64,000 nt of DNA from RYN-230 sp963841695 (GCA_963841695.1 CAWJDQ010000003.1:124001-188000), one strand, 5' to 3'. Positions 8,444 to 17,367 are shown, counted from the stretch's first letter. Made by a program: numbers and translations. Notes: generated by a model not told the origin, from the sequence alone.

Positions 8444-9294
8444 AGCACCTATCACCGCACACTCGCCATACAAATGCAAACAATGACATGGACGTCACCT
8501 GACACGGGTGTCGTTGATCGTCCGGATGAGACCCCGCTCGTTCAACGCGGCCTTCACCTAACAGCACAGTCTCATTATGCCCGGCCGCGCCGGAGCCACC
8601 CACCCGGGGCAGGCCGAAGGCTGTCTATCACAATGCGTGGGCCATTAGCAACGCACGGCCTAGCTGACTTTCCCGGGTTTTGCCGGCGTACCCGGCCCGG
8701 CTCTCCAGCAGGGCATTATCCCAGTTCAGAGGCATGATCTCGGTATTGTGGCGGCGACCAGGATATGTTTCGACTGCGTTACGAATTGGATTCATGTCAG
8801 CGATATCAGCGGCACCCGGCCTGCCGTCGGCCCTCTTGCCAGGCCAGGTTACCGAACGCAATCTATACGCGACGCTGCAGCGCCAGCCGGGGCGGCCGTC
8901 TTTGCCCGGGCCCTCGCGCGGACTCGTCCCCATTCACTGACATCAATGTCATATTCGCGGACCCGGGAGCCGGGCCGAAGGGGGCCCGGGCCGCCCCGGC
9001 TGGCCGGGTGCGCGGACCGGCCGCTAGCCCGGCGGGGTGACCTCCCGCAGGGAACGGGGGCCGCCCGGCGGCGGACACCGTGGCGCGCCGGCCTCCCGGT
9101 GATCTCATCCGGCTCACTACCACACTGCGTTTCGCCCAAATATGGATAAATACCCTCAACCTGGACCGATCATCTATTTTCCCGGTAAAGGACATTACTG
9201 ACTGCTACGCTCAAAAACTTCGGGGGGGTCTCCGAAGCTCCTTCGTAGCTATGTGGTCACTAATCCGTTCCACTCACACTTCGAGGCCTGAGCC
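8444..9294. other. Intergenic region with divergent promoters of hpnC and cvnA
   Basis: About 850 bp with no convincing gene. It separates the leftward hopanoid operon from the rightward conservon and should hold both promoters. It is locally AT-richer (8460-8500, 8740-8800 and 9125-9220) than the rest of the window. The short open frames here lack family resemblance and biased third positions. A small inverted repeat CTTCGG/CCGAAG lies at 9218-9237, 60 bases before cvnA. Confidence 0.6.
8501..8512. promoter_or_regulatory. Short palindrome upstream of the hopanoid operon
   Basis: GACAC-GG-GTGTC forms a 12-bp palindrome about 60 bases upstream of hpnC, where an operator could lie. No regulator is identified. 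Short palindromes arise by chance, so this is only a candidate. Confidence 0.25.
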
Positions 9295-11976
9295 ATGGGG
9301 TTGCTGCGTCTCCGGTCCATACGCCAGCGGATCTTCCTGCTAGTCCTTGTCCCGGTGCTATCCCTGATCGCGCTGTACGTGTTCGCGACGTTCCTGACCG
9401 CGCGGGGGGCCCTCACCCTTTCCGAGGCCAGCACGATCAAGTCCGTTACCGGCACGCCCACCGGGGCGTTCCTGGGCCAGCTTGATGCGGAGCGCCCGCT
9501 CGCGTACGTATACCTGTCCAGCCCGACCGGCGACAATCTGGCCGCGCTCCAGGTCCAGCAGACCAGGACCACCGCCGCGGCCTCGGCCCTGCGGACGGCG
9601 CTGAACTCGCCGGGCACGATGAACAACGCGACCGCGCCGGAGAAGCGGGCCATCGCCACCCTGCTGACCGACATCAAAGGCCTGCCCGCGCTGCGCGCCC
9701 AGGTGCGCTCGCAGATCATCAGCAAGTCCAGGGCCCTCGGCGAGTACGACGCCATGGTGTCCGACGCCTACGCGGTCCTCGACCAGGCGGTCCTGGAGCA
9801 GACCAACGCCACGCTGGTCACCCAGGCCGAGGACTTCATCCGGATGGGCCGGGCCGAGGACCTCATGCTGCAGGAGAGCGCGATCATCTCGGGCGACCTG
9901 GCCGCGCGGTCGTTCCCCGCCGCCGACCGGGAGCAGTTCACCCAGCTGGTCGGGGCCCGGCGGGCGCTGTTCAGCCAGACCCTGCCTGACCTTCAGCCGC
10001 GGTACCGCAGCTATTACACGCATGACATCAGCCCGCAGGCGACCACCGCGCTGACCGGGCTGGAGAACACGCTGATGAGCGACACGCGCACCGGCAGCCC
10101 GCCCCCGGTCCAGCCGCAGCAGTGGGAGGCGGCGGTCGGCGGGGTGGCGGCGGGCCTGTCCCGGGCCGGGACCCAGGCGTCGAACGCGATCACCGCGCAG
10201 GCGACGACCAACTCCGACGCCACCTACCTGGAGCTCATCCTGGCGGGCGGTCTGGGCCTGCTCGCGGTGATCCTGTCGATCATCGTGTCGTTCGTGATCG
10301 GCCGGGGCCTGATCCGCGAGCTGGCCACGCTGCGTGATTCCGCGCTGGAGCTGGCGAACAAGCGGCTGCCCGACGTGGTGAACCGGCTCGCCGACGGCCA
10401 GGACGTGGACGTCTCCGCCGAGGCTCCCGAGCTGCCCGCCCGATCGGACGAGATCGGCCAGGTCCAGGAGGCGTTCGCCGCGGTCCAGCAGACCGCCGTC
10501 GAAGCAGCCGTGGGCCAGGCCCGGCTGCGCCAGGGCATCAGCGACATCTTCCGGAACCTGGCCCGGCGCAGCCAGTCGCTGCTGCACCGCCAGCTGGCCC
10601 TGCTCGACGCGATGGAGCGGCGGGCCAAGGAGCCGGAGGAACTCGAGGACCTGTTCCGCATCGACCACCTCACCACCCGCATGCGACGGCACGCGGAGAG
10701 CCTGATCATCCTGTCCGGCGACGCGCCGGCCCGGTCCTGGCGCCGCCCCGTCCCGTTCGTCGACGTGCTCCGGGCGGCCGTGGCCGAGGTCGAGGACTAC
10801 ACCCGGATCAAGGTCGCCGCGAACACCCGGGCGGCCATCAACGGCCCGGCCGTCGCCGACGTCATCCACATGATCGCGGAGCTCGCGGAGAACGCCGTCG
10901 TCTTCTCCCCGCCGAACACCCCGGTGCTGATCAGCGGCGATGTGGTCGGGCGCGGGTTCGCGGTGGAGATCGAGGACCGCGGGCTCGGGCTGAGCGAGGA
11001 GCGGCGGGCCGAACTCAACGAGCTGCTGGAGAACCCGCCGCCGTTCGACCTGTCCGGCAGTGACCAGCTCGGCCTGTTCGTGGCCAGCCAGCTGGCCCGC
11101 AAGCACAACATCCGGATCTCCCTGCGCGGCTCCCCCTACGGCGGGACGACCGCGATCGTCCTCATCCCCAACACCCTGGTCGTCTCCGAGGAGACCGTCC
11201 AGCAGAACGGGACGGACCCGGGCCCCGGAGTGCAGCTGTCTGGCCGGCACGCGGCCCGGGAGGACACCGGCGCCTTCGCCGCCATCACCGAGGACATCGC
11301 CGGGGCCGCCGGGAAGCCCGTGCTCAGCGGGGTCACCGCGGCCGCCCCGGACGACCCGGCCGAGCGCTGGCCGGCCGACAGCGGAACCGATCCGTGGGCC
11401 GCCCAGGCCGCGGCGGACGACTGGGCCGGCCCGGAGCAGGCGAACGCATGGGGCGGGAACGGCGGCAACGGCGCGAGTGCCGACCGCGGCCACGGGCGGA
11501 ACGGTTTCCGCGGGCTCGCGGACCACGGGCTCGCGGACCACGGGCTCGCGGACCACGGGCTCCCGGACCACGGGCTCGCGGACTACGGCGACGACCGGGG
11601 CTGGCCGCCGGCCAGCGACCCGGTCCACGCGGGCTCCCCCGACCAGCACGACCTCGACCACGGGGACGCGGACTTCGCGGACACGGACGCGCTGCCCCGC
11701 CGGGTGCGCCAGGCCAGCCTGGCTCCCCAGCTGCGGGAGGACACGCTGCAGCGGCGGCCCGCCGCGAACGGGGGCGCCGCGGCGGGACCGCCGGCGGAGG
11801 AACGCTCACCCGAAGAGGCGCGGAGCACGATCACCGCCATCCAGCAGGGCTGGGAACGCGGACGTTCGCTGTTCGACCCGCACGAGAAGACCACGGACGC
11901 GATGACCGGCACCCAGCCCCCGGCGGAGCCCAGTCCCCCGGAGGCCGGGGAGGCCGGCCCTCAGGGTGATGAGTGA
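9295..11976 (+). CDS. cvnA: Conservon membrane sensor histidine kinase-like protein (CvnA, NIT domain)
   Basis: First component of the actinobacterial conservon, in which a membrane kinase-like protein works with a roadblock protein, a DUF742 protein and a Ras-like GTPase. Order of domains: TM segment at about residues 12-32, an extracytoplasmic nitrate/nitrite-sensing (NIT-like) helical domain to about 300, a second TM (ILAGGLGLLAVILSIIVSFVIG) at about 311-333, HAMP region, then a dimerisation region with LARRSQSLLHRQLALLDAMER. A GHKL ATPase domain at about 520-625 has N-box ELAENAVVFSPP, G1 DRGLGLS and SDQLGLFVASQLA. The last 270 residues are low-complexity and include five GLADH-type repeats. 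Start ATG 9295. At 893 residues it is on the long side. The ligand is unknown. Confidence 0.93.
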   Translation: MGLLRLRSIRQRIFLLVLVPVLSLIALYVFATFLTARGALTLSEASTIKSVTGTPTGAFLGQLDAERPLAYVYLSSPTGDNLAALQVQQTRTTAAASALRTALNSPGTMNNATAPEKRAIATLLTDIKGLPALRAQVRSQIISKSRALGEYDAMVSDAYAVLDQAVLEQTNATLVTQAEDFIRMGRAEDLMLQESAIISGDLAARSFPAADREQFTQLVGARRALFSQTLPDLQPRYRSYYTHDISPQATTALTGLENTLMSDTRTGSPPPVQPQQWEAAVGGVAAGLSRAGTQASNAITAQATTNSDATYLELILAGGLGLLAVILSIIVSFVIGRGLIRELATLRDSALELANKRLPDVVNRLADGQDVDVSAEAPELPARSDEIGQVQEAFAAVQQTAVEAAVGQARLRQGISDIFRNLARRSQSLLHRQLALLDAMERRAKEPEELEDLFRIDHLTTRMRRHAESLIILSGDAPARSWRRPVPFVDVLRAAVAEVEDYTRIKVAANTRAAINGPAVADVIHMIAELAENAVVFSPPNTPVLISGDVVGRGFAVEIEDRGLGLSEERRAELNELLENPPPFDLSGSDQLGLFVASQLARKHNIRISLRGSPYGGTTAIVLIPNTLVVSEETVQQNGTDPGPGVQLSGRHAAREDTGAFAAITEDIAGAAGKPVLSGVTAAAPDDPAERWPADSGTDPWAAQAAADDWAGPEQANAWGGNGGNGASADRGHGRNGFRGLADHGLADHGLADHGLPDHGLADYGDDRGWPPASDPVHAGSPDQHDLDHGDADFADTDALPRRVRQASLAPQLREDTLQRRPAANGGAAAGPPAEERSPEEARSTITAIQQGWERGRSLFDPHEKTTDAMTGTQPPAEPSPPEAGEAGPQGDE
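11512..11586 (+). repeat. Five 15-bp tandem repeats within cvnA
   Basis: The unit GGGCTCGCGGACCAC is repeated five times in frame (one unit with CCC for CGC, the last ending GACTAC), encoding GLADH-GLADH-GLADH-GLPDH-GLADY in the disordered tail of CvnA. The number of units is likely variable between strains. Confidence 0.9.
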
Positions 11977-11991
11977 GGGCAAGGGGAGAAG

Positions 11992-12435
11992 ATGAGCGCG
12001 GCAGAGCAAGAGAAAGGCGTGGGGGCCGGGTCGCCGAGCGACCTCGACTGGCTGCTTGATGACCTGGTAGTGCGGGTGCCCGACGTGGACAAGGCGGTCA
12101 TCCTGTCCCGCGACGGGCTGGCCATCGCCGCGTCGAGCGCGCTGACCCGGGAGGACGCGGAGCACCTGTCCGCCGTGGCGTCCGGGTTCCAGAGCCTGGC
12201 CCGGGGAGCCGGCCGTCACTTCGGCGGCGGGTACGTCCGGCAGACCATCGTGGAGATGGACACGGCCTTCCTGTTCGTGACCTCGGCCGGTGAGGGCAGC
12301 TGCCTCGCGGTGCTGAGCCCGGCCAGCGCGGACGCGGGGCTGGTCGCCTACGAGATGGCGATCCTGGTGAAGCGGGTGGGCCAGCACCTGTCGGTGAACC
12401 CCCGGCCGGGCACGGCCGGGGAGGTCACGGACTGA
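11992..12435 (+). CDS. cvnB: Roadblock/LC7 protein (CvnB)
   Basis: Roadblock/LC7 fold protein of the conservon, expected to bind the GTPase CvnD and act as its regulator (GAP-like role proposed for the MglB family). 147 residues; typical core DLDWLLDDLVVRVPDVDKAVILSRDGLAI followed by LTREDAEHLSAVASG. Start ATG 11992 with AAGGGGAGA upstream, 15 bases after the cvnA stop. Ends 7 bases before cvnC. Confidence 0.95.
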   Translation: MSAAEQEKGVGAGSPSDLDWLLDDLVVRVPDVDKAVILSRDGLAIAASSALTREDAEHLSAVASGFQSLARGAGRHFGGGYVRQTIVEMDTAFLFVTSAGEGSCLAVLSPASADAGLVAYEMAILVKRVGQHLSVNPRPGTAGEVTD

Positions 12436-12442
12436 CCCGGGC

Positions 12443-12817
12443 ATGCCGTCGCCCGACGATCACTGGCTGGACGAGGAAGCCGGCCCGGTCGTACGGCCGT
12501 ACGCGCTCATCCGGGGCCGGACCCGGGCCAGCGGGGAGACCCTCGACCTGATCGCGATCATCACGGCGGTGCGCGGCGTCCAGCTCGATCCGTTGTCCCT
12601 GGACCCGGAGCACCTCGCGGTGCTCCGGCTCTGCCGGCTGCCCACCTCGGTGGCGGAAATCGCGTCCGATCTCGACCTGCCGCTGGGCGTGATCCGGATC
12701 CTGCTCGGCGATCTGCGGGAACGGTCCCTGGTCGCGATTCATAACCCCATCCCGCCGGCCCGGCTGCCTGACGTGCAGGTCCTCAAGGAGGTCGTCGATG
12801 GCCTACGCCGCCTCTGA
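12443..12817 (+). CDS. cvnC: DUF742 protein (CvnC)
   Basis: Small winged-helix-like DUF742 protein, third member of the conservon, of unknown biochemical role. 124 residues with the family pattern VVRPYALIRGRTRAS at residues 16-30 and LPTSVAEIASDLDLPLGVIRILLGDL at about 69-95, ending LKEVVDGLRRL. The 3' end overlaps the cvnD start by 20 bp, indicating coupled translation. Confidence 0.94.
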   Translation: MPSPDDHWLDEEAGPVVRPYALIRGRTRASGETLDLIAIITAVRGVQLDPLSLDPEHLAVLRLCRLPTSVAEIASDLDLPLGVIRILLGDLRERSLVAIHNPIPPARLPDVQVLKEVVDGLRRL

Positions 12818-13469
12818 CCAGCCTGGGCGCATGGGACACATGCCGGTCACCATCAAGATCCTCATCGCGGGTGGCTTCGGGGTGGGCAAGACCACGCTGG
12901 TCGGGTCGCTGACCGAGATCCGGCCGCTGCGCACCGAGGAGCCGCTGAGCGAGCCGGGTGCCGCGGTGGACCGGCTCGACGGGGTCGAGCGGAAGAGCAC
13001 CACCACCGTGGCCCTGGACTTCGGCCGGATCACCATCCGCGAGAACCTGGTCATCTACCTGTTCGGCACCCCCGGCCAGGAACGGTTCTGGTTCATGTGG
13101 GACGAGCTGGCCCGCGGCGCGCTGGGGGCGATCGTGATGGCCGACACCCGGCGGCTGTCGGACTGCTTCCCGTCCGTGGACTACTTCGAGCAGCGCGGCA
13201 TCCCGTTCGTGGTGGGCGTGAACTGCTTCGACGGGGCGCGCCGGTACCGCGCCGAGACGGTCAGGAAGGCGCTGGACCTGGATCCCGGGGTGCCGGTGGT
13301 GCTGTGTGACGCGCGGCAGCGGGCGTCCTGCCGGGACGCGCTGATCGCCCTGGTCGAGCACGCCCTCCAGGTGTTCCGGGACCGTTCCGAGCGCGCCGCC
13401 GGGGCAGCCCGGGCCGCCCCGGCCGGTGCCCCGGCCCCGGCCGCGGCCCAGCCCGCCCCCGGCGGATGA
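12798..13469 (+). CDS. cvnD: Conservon small GTPase (CvnD)
   Basis: Ras/MglA-like ATP/GTP-binding protein, the output switch of the conservon. P-loop GGFGVGKTTLVGS at residues 25-37, switch region ERKSTTTVALDFGRI, G3 FGTPGQERFWFMWDEL, and GVNCFDG where the G4 specificity motif would be: the usual NKxD is replaced by NCFD, as is typical of CvnD proteins. 223 residues with an Ala/Pro-rich tail. ATG 12798 is preceded by AAGGAGG overlapping cvnC. An internal ATG (MGHMPVTIK) is an alternative start. Confidence 0.95.
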   Translation: MAYAASDQPGRMGHMPVTIKILIAGGFGVGKTTLVGSLTEIRPLRTEEPLSEPGAAVDRLDGVERKSTTTVALDFGRITIRENLVIYLFGTPGQERFWFMWDELARGALGAIVMADTRRLSDCFPSVDYFEQRGIPFVVGVNCFDGARRYRAETVRKALDLDPGVPVVLCDARQRASCRDALIALVEHALQVFRDRSERAAGAARAAPAGAPAPAAAQPAPGG

Positions 13470-13471
13470 GA

Positions 13472-13504
13472 CAGTCCACTCACGGACTGACCGTGGCCGG
13501 TCAG
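13472..13504. terminator. Bidirectional hairpins between convergent cvnD and PP2C genes
   Basis: Two adjacent stems: CAGTCC/GGACTG (13472-13489) and CTGACCG-TGGC-CGGTCAG (13487-13504, 7-bp stem and tetraloop). They overlap by three bases, so only one forms fully at a time. The position, between two converging gene ends, suggests termination in both directions; no U-tract is present, as is usual in high-GC actinobacteria. Confidence 0.45.
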
Positions 13505-13518
13505 CCCGGCCGGCCGGG

Positions 13519-14619
13519 TCACGTGCGCCAGATGAGGACCAGCGCGCAGTCGTCGGATCCGCCCCCGCCGGCCTTGACCACGCGGACCAGCTCGGTCGCG
13601 GCGTTCCGGAAACCGGAGGCCACCAGCCGGGTGGCCTCGCCCAGCAGCCGGTCGGTGCCCGCGTCGATATCCCGGCCGGGTGCCTCGACCAGGCCGTCGG
13701 TGTACAGCATCAGCGCGTCCCCGGAGCGCAGGGCACCGTGCACCGGCGTGGCCCGCGGATCCGGGACCACGCCCAGCACGATGCCGCGCGCCTGGGTCAC
13801 CTTCCAGGTGCCGCTGCCCGCGTCGAACTGGGCAGGCGGCGGGTGCCCCGCCGAGGCCAGCATGTACTCGCCGGTGGCCAGGTCCAGCGCCAGGTGCACG
13901 GCGGTGACGAAACCCTCCACGGCCGGCCCGCGGCGCAGGTAGGAGTTGCACGCACCGAGGAACTCCCCCTGCGGCACCGAGCCCAGCAGGCCACCGAAGG
14001 CCCCGGAGAGCAGCAGCGCCCGGGTCCCGGCGTCCACCCCCTTGCCGGACACGTCGACGAGCGCGACCTCCAGCGTCTTGCCGTCGCAGGACGACACCAG
14101 GAAATCGCCGCCGAACGAGGAGCCCCCGGCCGGCCGGAGCACGGCGGCGGACTGCCAGCCGGCGGGCAGCTCGGGCAGCCGGGCCTGCGCCCGGATCCGG
14201 TCCCGCAGCTCGATCAGCATCCGGTCCCCGCGCAGCCCCTGCACGCCGAGCTTCCACCGGGTCCGGGCCAGCGCATCCGCGAACAGCGCGGTGACCACGA
14301 TCGTCGCGATGATGCCGGCCCCGGCCCGCCGGTGCAGCGTGTCGTAGATCAGCATGACCGCGACCAGGCCGAAAAGGATCCGCAGGGCCCGGGGCCAGAG
14401 CAGCAGCCCGCCCGCCAGCACGGGCAGGATCATCAGTCCCGGCGAGAACCACCATTCCGACAGGTGCACCGCCGCCACCCCGATGGCCAGCGTGGCGATG
14501 GTCAGCACGAAGGCCATCCGGCGGTTCCGGGTGATGAACTGGCGCCGGACCTGGCCGGCCACCCCGGCCCCCACCGATCGGGCAAGCCGGGCAGAACGGG
14601 TGAGTGGCCGGGAAACCAT
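13519..14619 (-). CDS. Membrane PP2C/SpoIIE-type serine phosphatase
   Basis: Protein serine/threonine phosphatase of the PP2C/RsbU-SpoIIE type tethered to the membrane. Residues about 34-115 form three or four hydrophobic segments (for example MAFVLTIATLAIGVAAV and LMILPVLAGGLLLW). The phosphatase domain at about 150-365 has GGSSFGGDFLVSS, VALVDVSGKGVDAGTRALLL, LASAGHPPPAQFD, DALMLYTDGLVEAP and GGGGSDDCALVLI, which carry the metal-binding aspartates. There is no GAF/PAS sensor domain, so input may come through the membrane part. Targets are probably anti-sigma-factor antagonists, but none are encoded nearby. Converges on cvnD. Confidence 0.92.
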   Translation of the reverse strand: MVSRPLTRSARLARSVGAGVAGQVRRQFITRNRRMAFVLTIATLAIGVAAVHLSEWWFSPGLMILPVLAGGLLLWPRALRILFGLVAVMLIYDTLHRRAGAGIIATIVVTALFADALARTRWKLGVQGLRGDRMLIELRDRIRAQARLPELPAGWQSAAVLRPAGGSSFGGDFLVSSCDGKTLEVALVDVSGKGVDAGTRALLLSGAFGGLLGSVPQGEFLGACNSYLRRGPAVEGFVTAVHLALDLATGEYMLASAGHPPPAQFDAGSGTWKVTQARGIVLGVVPDPRATPVHGALRSGDALMLYTDGLVEAPGRDIDAGTDRLLGEATRLVASGFRNAATELVRVVKAGGGGSDDCALVLIWRT

Positions 14620-14709
14620 GATGGGCGAACTGTATCCGCCGCCTCACTGGTCTGGCACGCTCCCAAACTGATTGGCGCCGCCCCGGCCGGACCAGGTAGG
14701 AATGCGGTC

Positions 14710-15987
14710 ATGGCAGCGCACTTCCCGATCAGGGCGGTCGGAGAGCATGAGTTCGACGCCTTCCACCGCACGAACGAGCACGCCTTCCACGACAGCCCGC
14801 CCAGCCAGCGGCACCGGGCCGAGATGCTGGACCGCCTCGAACTGGACCGCACGCTGGCCGCGTTCGACGGCCCGACCCCCGTGGCCAGCGCCGGCGCGTG
14901 GACCTTCCGGCTGACCGTGCCGGGGGCGGTGGCCTCCGCCGCGGGCGTGACCTGGATCGCGGTCATGCCCACGCACCGCCGGCGCGGCATCCTGTCCAGC
15001 CTGATGCGCCGGCAGATCGACGACATCCACGAGCGGGGTGAGCCGCTCGCGGTGCTGTGGGCCTCGGATGCCCGGATCTACGGCCGTTTCGGCTACGGCC
15101 GCGCCTCCTGGCACGCGGGCTTCACGATCCGGCACGGCGAGGGCGTGCTCAGCGCCCAGGCTCCCGCGGACCCGGGCCTGCAGCTGCGGATCACCGAGCC
15201 ACAGGCGGCCCTGGCCGAACTGGCCAAGGTCTACGACACGCTGCTGCCTGGCCAGCCGGGTTTCTTCGTCCGGAGCGAAGCCTGGTGGAACCGGATCGTG
15301 GCGGACCCGGACGAAGGTCAGCCCGGGTCCGTGCCGTTGCGCTGCGTGCTCGCCGAAGACGACACCGGCCCCCGTGGCTACGCGCTGTACACCGGCCGGG
15401 GCCGGTGGGACGAGGACACGTTCCTGCCCGACTCCGTGCTGGACATCCGGGAACTGGTGGCGGCCGACCCGGCCGCCACCGCGACGCTCTGGTCGGACCT
15501 GCTCAGCCGCGACCTGGTCAGTGAGGTGACGGCCCGGCTGCGGCCGGCCGACGACCCGCTGCTGCACCTGCTGGCCGACCCCCGGCGAGCCCGTCCCCAG
15601 GTCAGTGACGGGCTCTGGGTGAGGATCATCGACCTGCCCGCGGCCCTCACCGCGCGGCGCTACGCGGCCCCGGTCGACGTGGTCATCGAGGTCACCGACG
15701 AGATGTGCCCGTGGAACGCGGGGCGGTGGCGGGTACGGGGCTCCGGGCCGGTCCTGGCCGGTGCCGGGACCACGCCGGGCGCGGGGACGGCGGAGTGCGA
15801 GCGGACTTCGGCGGCTCCGGACGTCGTGCTGCCCGCGGCCACGCTGGGCGCGGCCTACCTGGGCGGCACCTCGCTCGGGACCCTGGCCCGGGCCGGGCTG
15901 GCCACGGAGGTCCGCGGCGGGGCGCTGGCTGCCCTGTCGGCCGCCTTGGGCTGGGACCCGGCCCCGTGGTGCCCCACGATCTTCTGA
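14710..15987 (+). CDS. Eis-family GNAT N-acetyltransferase
   Basis: Acetyl-CoA-dependent N-acetyltransferase of the Eis type: an N-terminal GNAT domain, a second degenerate GNAT domain and a C-terminal sterol-carrier-like domain, 425 residues in all. Visible are the acetyl-CoA pyrophosphate loop VMPTHRRRGILSSLMRR at about residues 86-102, AIYGRFGYG-like DARIYGRFGYGRAS, and the C-terminal LGAAYLGGTSLGTLARAGL that is characteristic of Eis-like proteins. The extreme C-terminus WDPAPWCPTIF supplies the catalytic carboxylate in this family. Start ATG 14710 chosen as it begins MAAHFPIRAVGEHEF; the frame is open far upstream over the PP2C gene. Substrate (aminoglycosides, peptides or other amines) is not predictable. 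Confidence 0.9.
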   Translation: MAAHFPIRAVGEHEFDAFHRTNEHAFHDSPPSQRHRAEMLDRLELDRTLAAFDGPTPVASAGAWTFRLTVPGAVASAAGVTWIAVMPTHRRRGILSSLMRRQIDDIHERGEPLAVLWASDARIYGRFGYGRASWHAGFTIRHGEGVLSAQAPADPGLQLRITEPQAALAELAKVYDTLLPGQPGFFVRSEAWWNRIVADPDEGQPGSVPLRCVLAEDDTGPRGYALYTGRGRWDEDTFLPDSVLDIRELVAADPAATATLWSDLLSRDLVSEVTARLRPADDPLLHLLADPRRARPQVSDGLWVRIIDLPAALTARRYAAPVDVVIEVTDEMCPWNAGRWRVRGSGPVLAGAGTTPGAGTAECERTSAAPDVVLPAATLGAAYLGGTSLGTLARAGLATEVRGGALAALSAALGWDPAPWCPTIF

Positions 15988-16330
15988 GGCCCAGCGCGCG
16001 CTGCTGAGGCACTGGTGGGTCGGCTGAGGCTGAGGGGTCTCGCTGGGCGGCCGAGCCCGGCCCAGGCCACGCAACCTTCCCGTTCTCCCAAGCCCGGCCG
16101 CCCCACACTGGTTCCTGAGCCCCGCGAGTCACACTGACCCCTCCCGTCTACATATCACGCCGGACGTGCGCCGAACCGGACAAAACACCCCGGAAACCGG
16201 CACGCTGCGCGGGAAAAGTGGGCGTCACCCACGCCCACGGCCGGGTCGCCGGCCGGGCTGGCCGGGATTGAGGGGGGATCGCACGACTGATTCGGGACTG
16301 GGTGGAAACGGTAGGCGGTGGAGGCTGCCG
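15988..16330. other. Intergenic region without recognised content
   Basis: About 340 bp between the Eis-type gene and the small gene at 16331. The first 40 bases contain repeated CTGAGG. I see no gene, hairpin of note or RNA element. GGTGGAGG at its right end serves as ribosome-binding site for the next gene. Confidence 0.5.
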
Positions 16331-16776
16331 ATGCCGGGGATGAAGATCACGCTGGATTCGGCCATGCGGGCCAGGGACGTGTCCCGGCCCCGGGCCGAGC
16401 AGGAAGCTGCTGCGGAGCGGTCTACCTCCGGGGGGACGTCGGTCCGGCCGCGGCGACCCCGGCCTGAGCCGTCGCCGGCCGGAGCCGTCCCAGGCGGAGC
16501 CAGGCCCGAGGCGGAGCCGGCCCGGACCGGGCCGGGGCCAGGGAGCACGCCCGAGGCGCCGCCGCCAGCCCCGCCAGCACGACCCCGGGCCTCCGCATCC
16601 CCGGCCGCAGCCCCCCCGCCTGCAGCCGCCCAGGGCACACCGTCGCGGACCGGCACGGCCAAGCCAGCGGCGGGCAGGCCAGGACGCCGAAGAAGCCGAA
16701 GCCCGCGGGCCAGAACGGCGACTCCGGGCGGGGGCGGGGCAAGCGGCACCGGACGCGCAGGCGCGGCGGCCGCTGA
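16331..16776 (+). CDS. Small basic Ala/Pro-rich protein, probable internal frameshift
   Basis: A gene is suggested by a good GGAGG site 8 bases before ATG 16331 and by strongly biased codons in the first 35 codons (MPGMKITLDSAMRARDVSRP). The frame then becomes a Pro/Ala/Arg-rich stretch. From about 16675 a different frame reads QARTPKKPKPAGQNGDSG and ends in a very basic GKRHRTRRRGGR tail with TGA at 16774-16776, which looks more natural than the original frame. So I infer one indel in the GC-rich middle. The family is not recognised with certainty; the basic tail hints at nucleic-acid binding. It converges on rpiB. Confidence 0.45.
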
Positions 16777-16779
16777 GCC

Positions 16780-16818
16780 GGCCCGGTTAGCTGGCCCGGT
16801 GAGCTGGCCCGGTTAGCT
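16780..16818. repeat. Three 13-bp tandem repeats at the rpiB 3' end
   Basis: GGCCCGGTTAGCT occurs at 16780-16792 and 16806-16818, with GGCCCGGTGAGCT between. The last unit contains the rpiB stop codon. Confidence 0.8.
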
Positions 16819-17289
16819 GGCCGGGGGTTCGGGGGGGAGTTCGCCGGTCTTCTCGTAGTCGGCGATCATCTGCAGGCGGCGGGCGTGCCGGGGTTCGCCG
16901 GAGAACGCGGTCTCCACGAACACCTGGGCGAAGCTGACCGCGTCCGGGATGGGGTACATCCGGGCGCCGAGGCTGAGGACGTTGGCGTCGTTGTGCAGCC
17001 GGGCCAGCCGCGCGGTCTCCTGAGTCCAGGCGATCGCCGCCCGGATCCCGCGGACCTTGTTGGCCGCGATCTGCTCGCCGTTCCCCGACCCGCCGATCAC
17101 GATGCCCAGGCTGTCGGGATCCGCGGCGACCGCGCTGGCCGCCCGCATTACGTAGACCGGGTAGTCGTCCTGCGGGTTAAAGCTGGCCGGACCGCAGTCG
17201 ACAGCCTGGTGGCCGGCTTCGCCCAGCCATCTGATCAGGGCCGCCTTGAGCTCGTATCCGGCGTGGTCAGATCCCAAGTAGACGCGCAC
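16813..17289 (-). CDS. rpiB: Ribose-5-phosphate isomerase B
   Basis: Interconverts ribose 5-phosphate and ribulose 5-phosphate in the pentose phosphate pathway. 158 residues of the RpiB/LacAB fold: LGSDHAGYELKAAL at the N-terminus, GIVIGGSGNGEQIAANKVRGIRAA at about 63-85 and HNDANVLSLGARM. In the mycobacterial-type enzymes the catalytic base is the Glu of SGNGEQ rather than the Cys used by E. coli; that Glu is present here. A normal single-gene length with a short proline-rich tail. The stop falls inside a small tandem repeat. Confidence 0.96.
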   Translation of the reverse strand: MRVYLGSDHAGYELKAALIRWLGEAGHQAVDCGPASFNPQDDYPVYVMRAASAVAADPDSLGIVIGGSGNGEQIAANKVRGIRAAIAWTQETARLARLHNDANVLSLGARMYPIPDAVSFAQVFVETAFSGEPRHARRLQMIADYEKTGELPPEPPAS

Positions 17290-17367
17290 GGGGCCAGTCT
17301 GTCAGAACCAGGGCCGCCAGCCCGCACCCGGCCGCAAAGACGGGGTACGGGCCGGCCCAGACGGCGG

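Noticed and set aside
8628..8933. 101-residue open frame in the hpnC-cvnA intergenic region
   Set aside because: No similarity, weak codon bias, no convincing ribosome-binding site, so not called as a gene.
11512..11586. Tandem repeats considered as CRISPR
   Set aside because: Units are contiguous without spacers and stay in frame inside cvnA. The other tandem repeats (16780, 27259, 52274) also lack spacers.
9358..11661. 767-residue open frame antisense to cvnA
   Set aside because: High GC suppresses stops on the opposite strand; composition is Gly/Arg/Pro/Val-rich with no family resemblance, while the plus strand encodes a complete CvnA.
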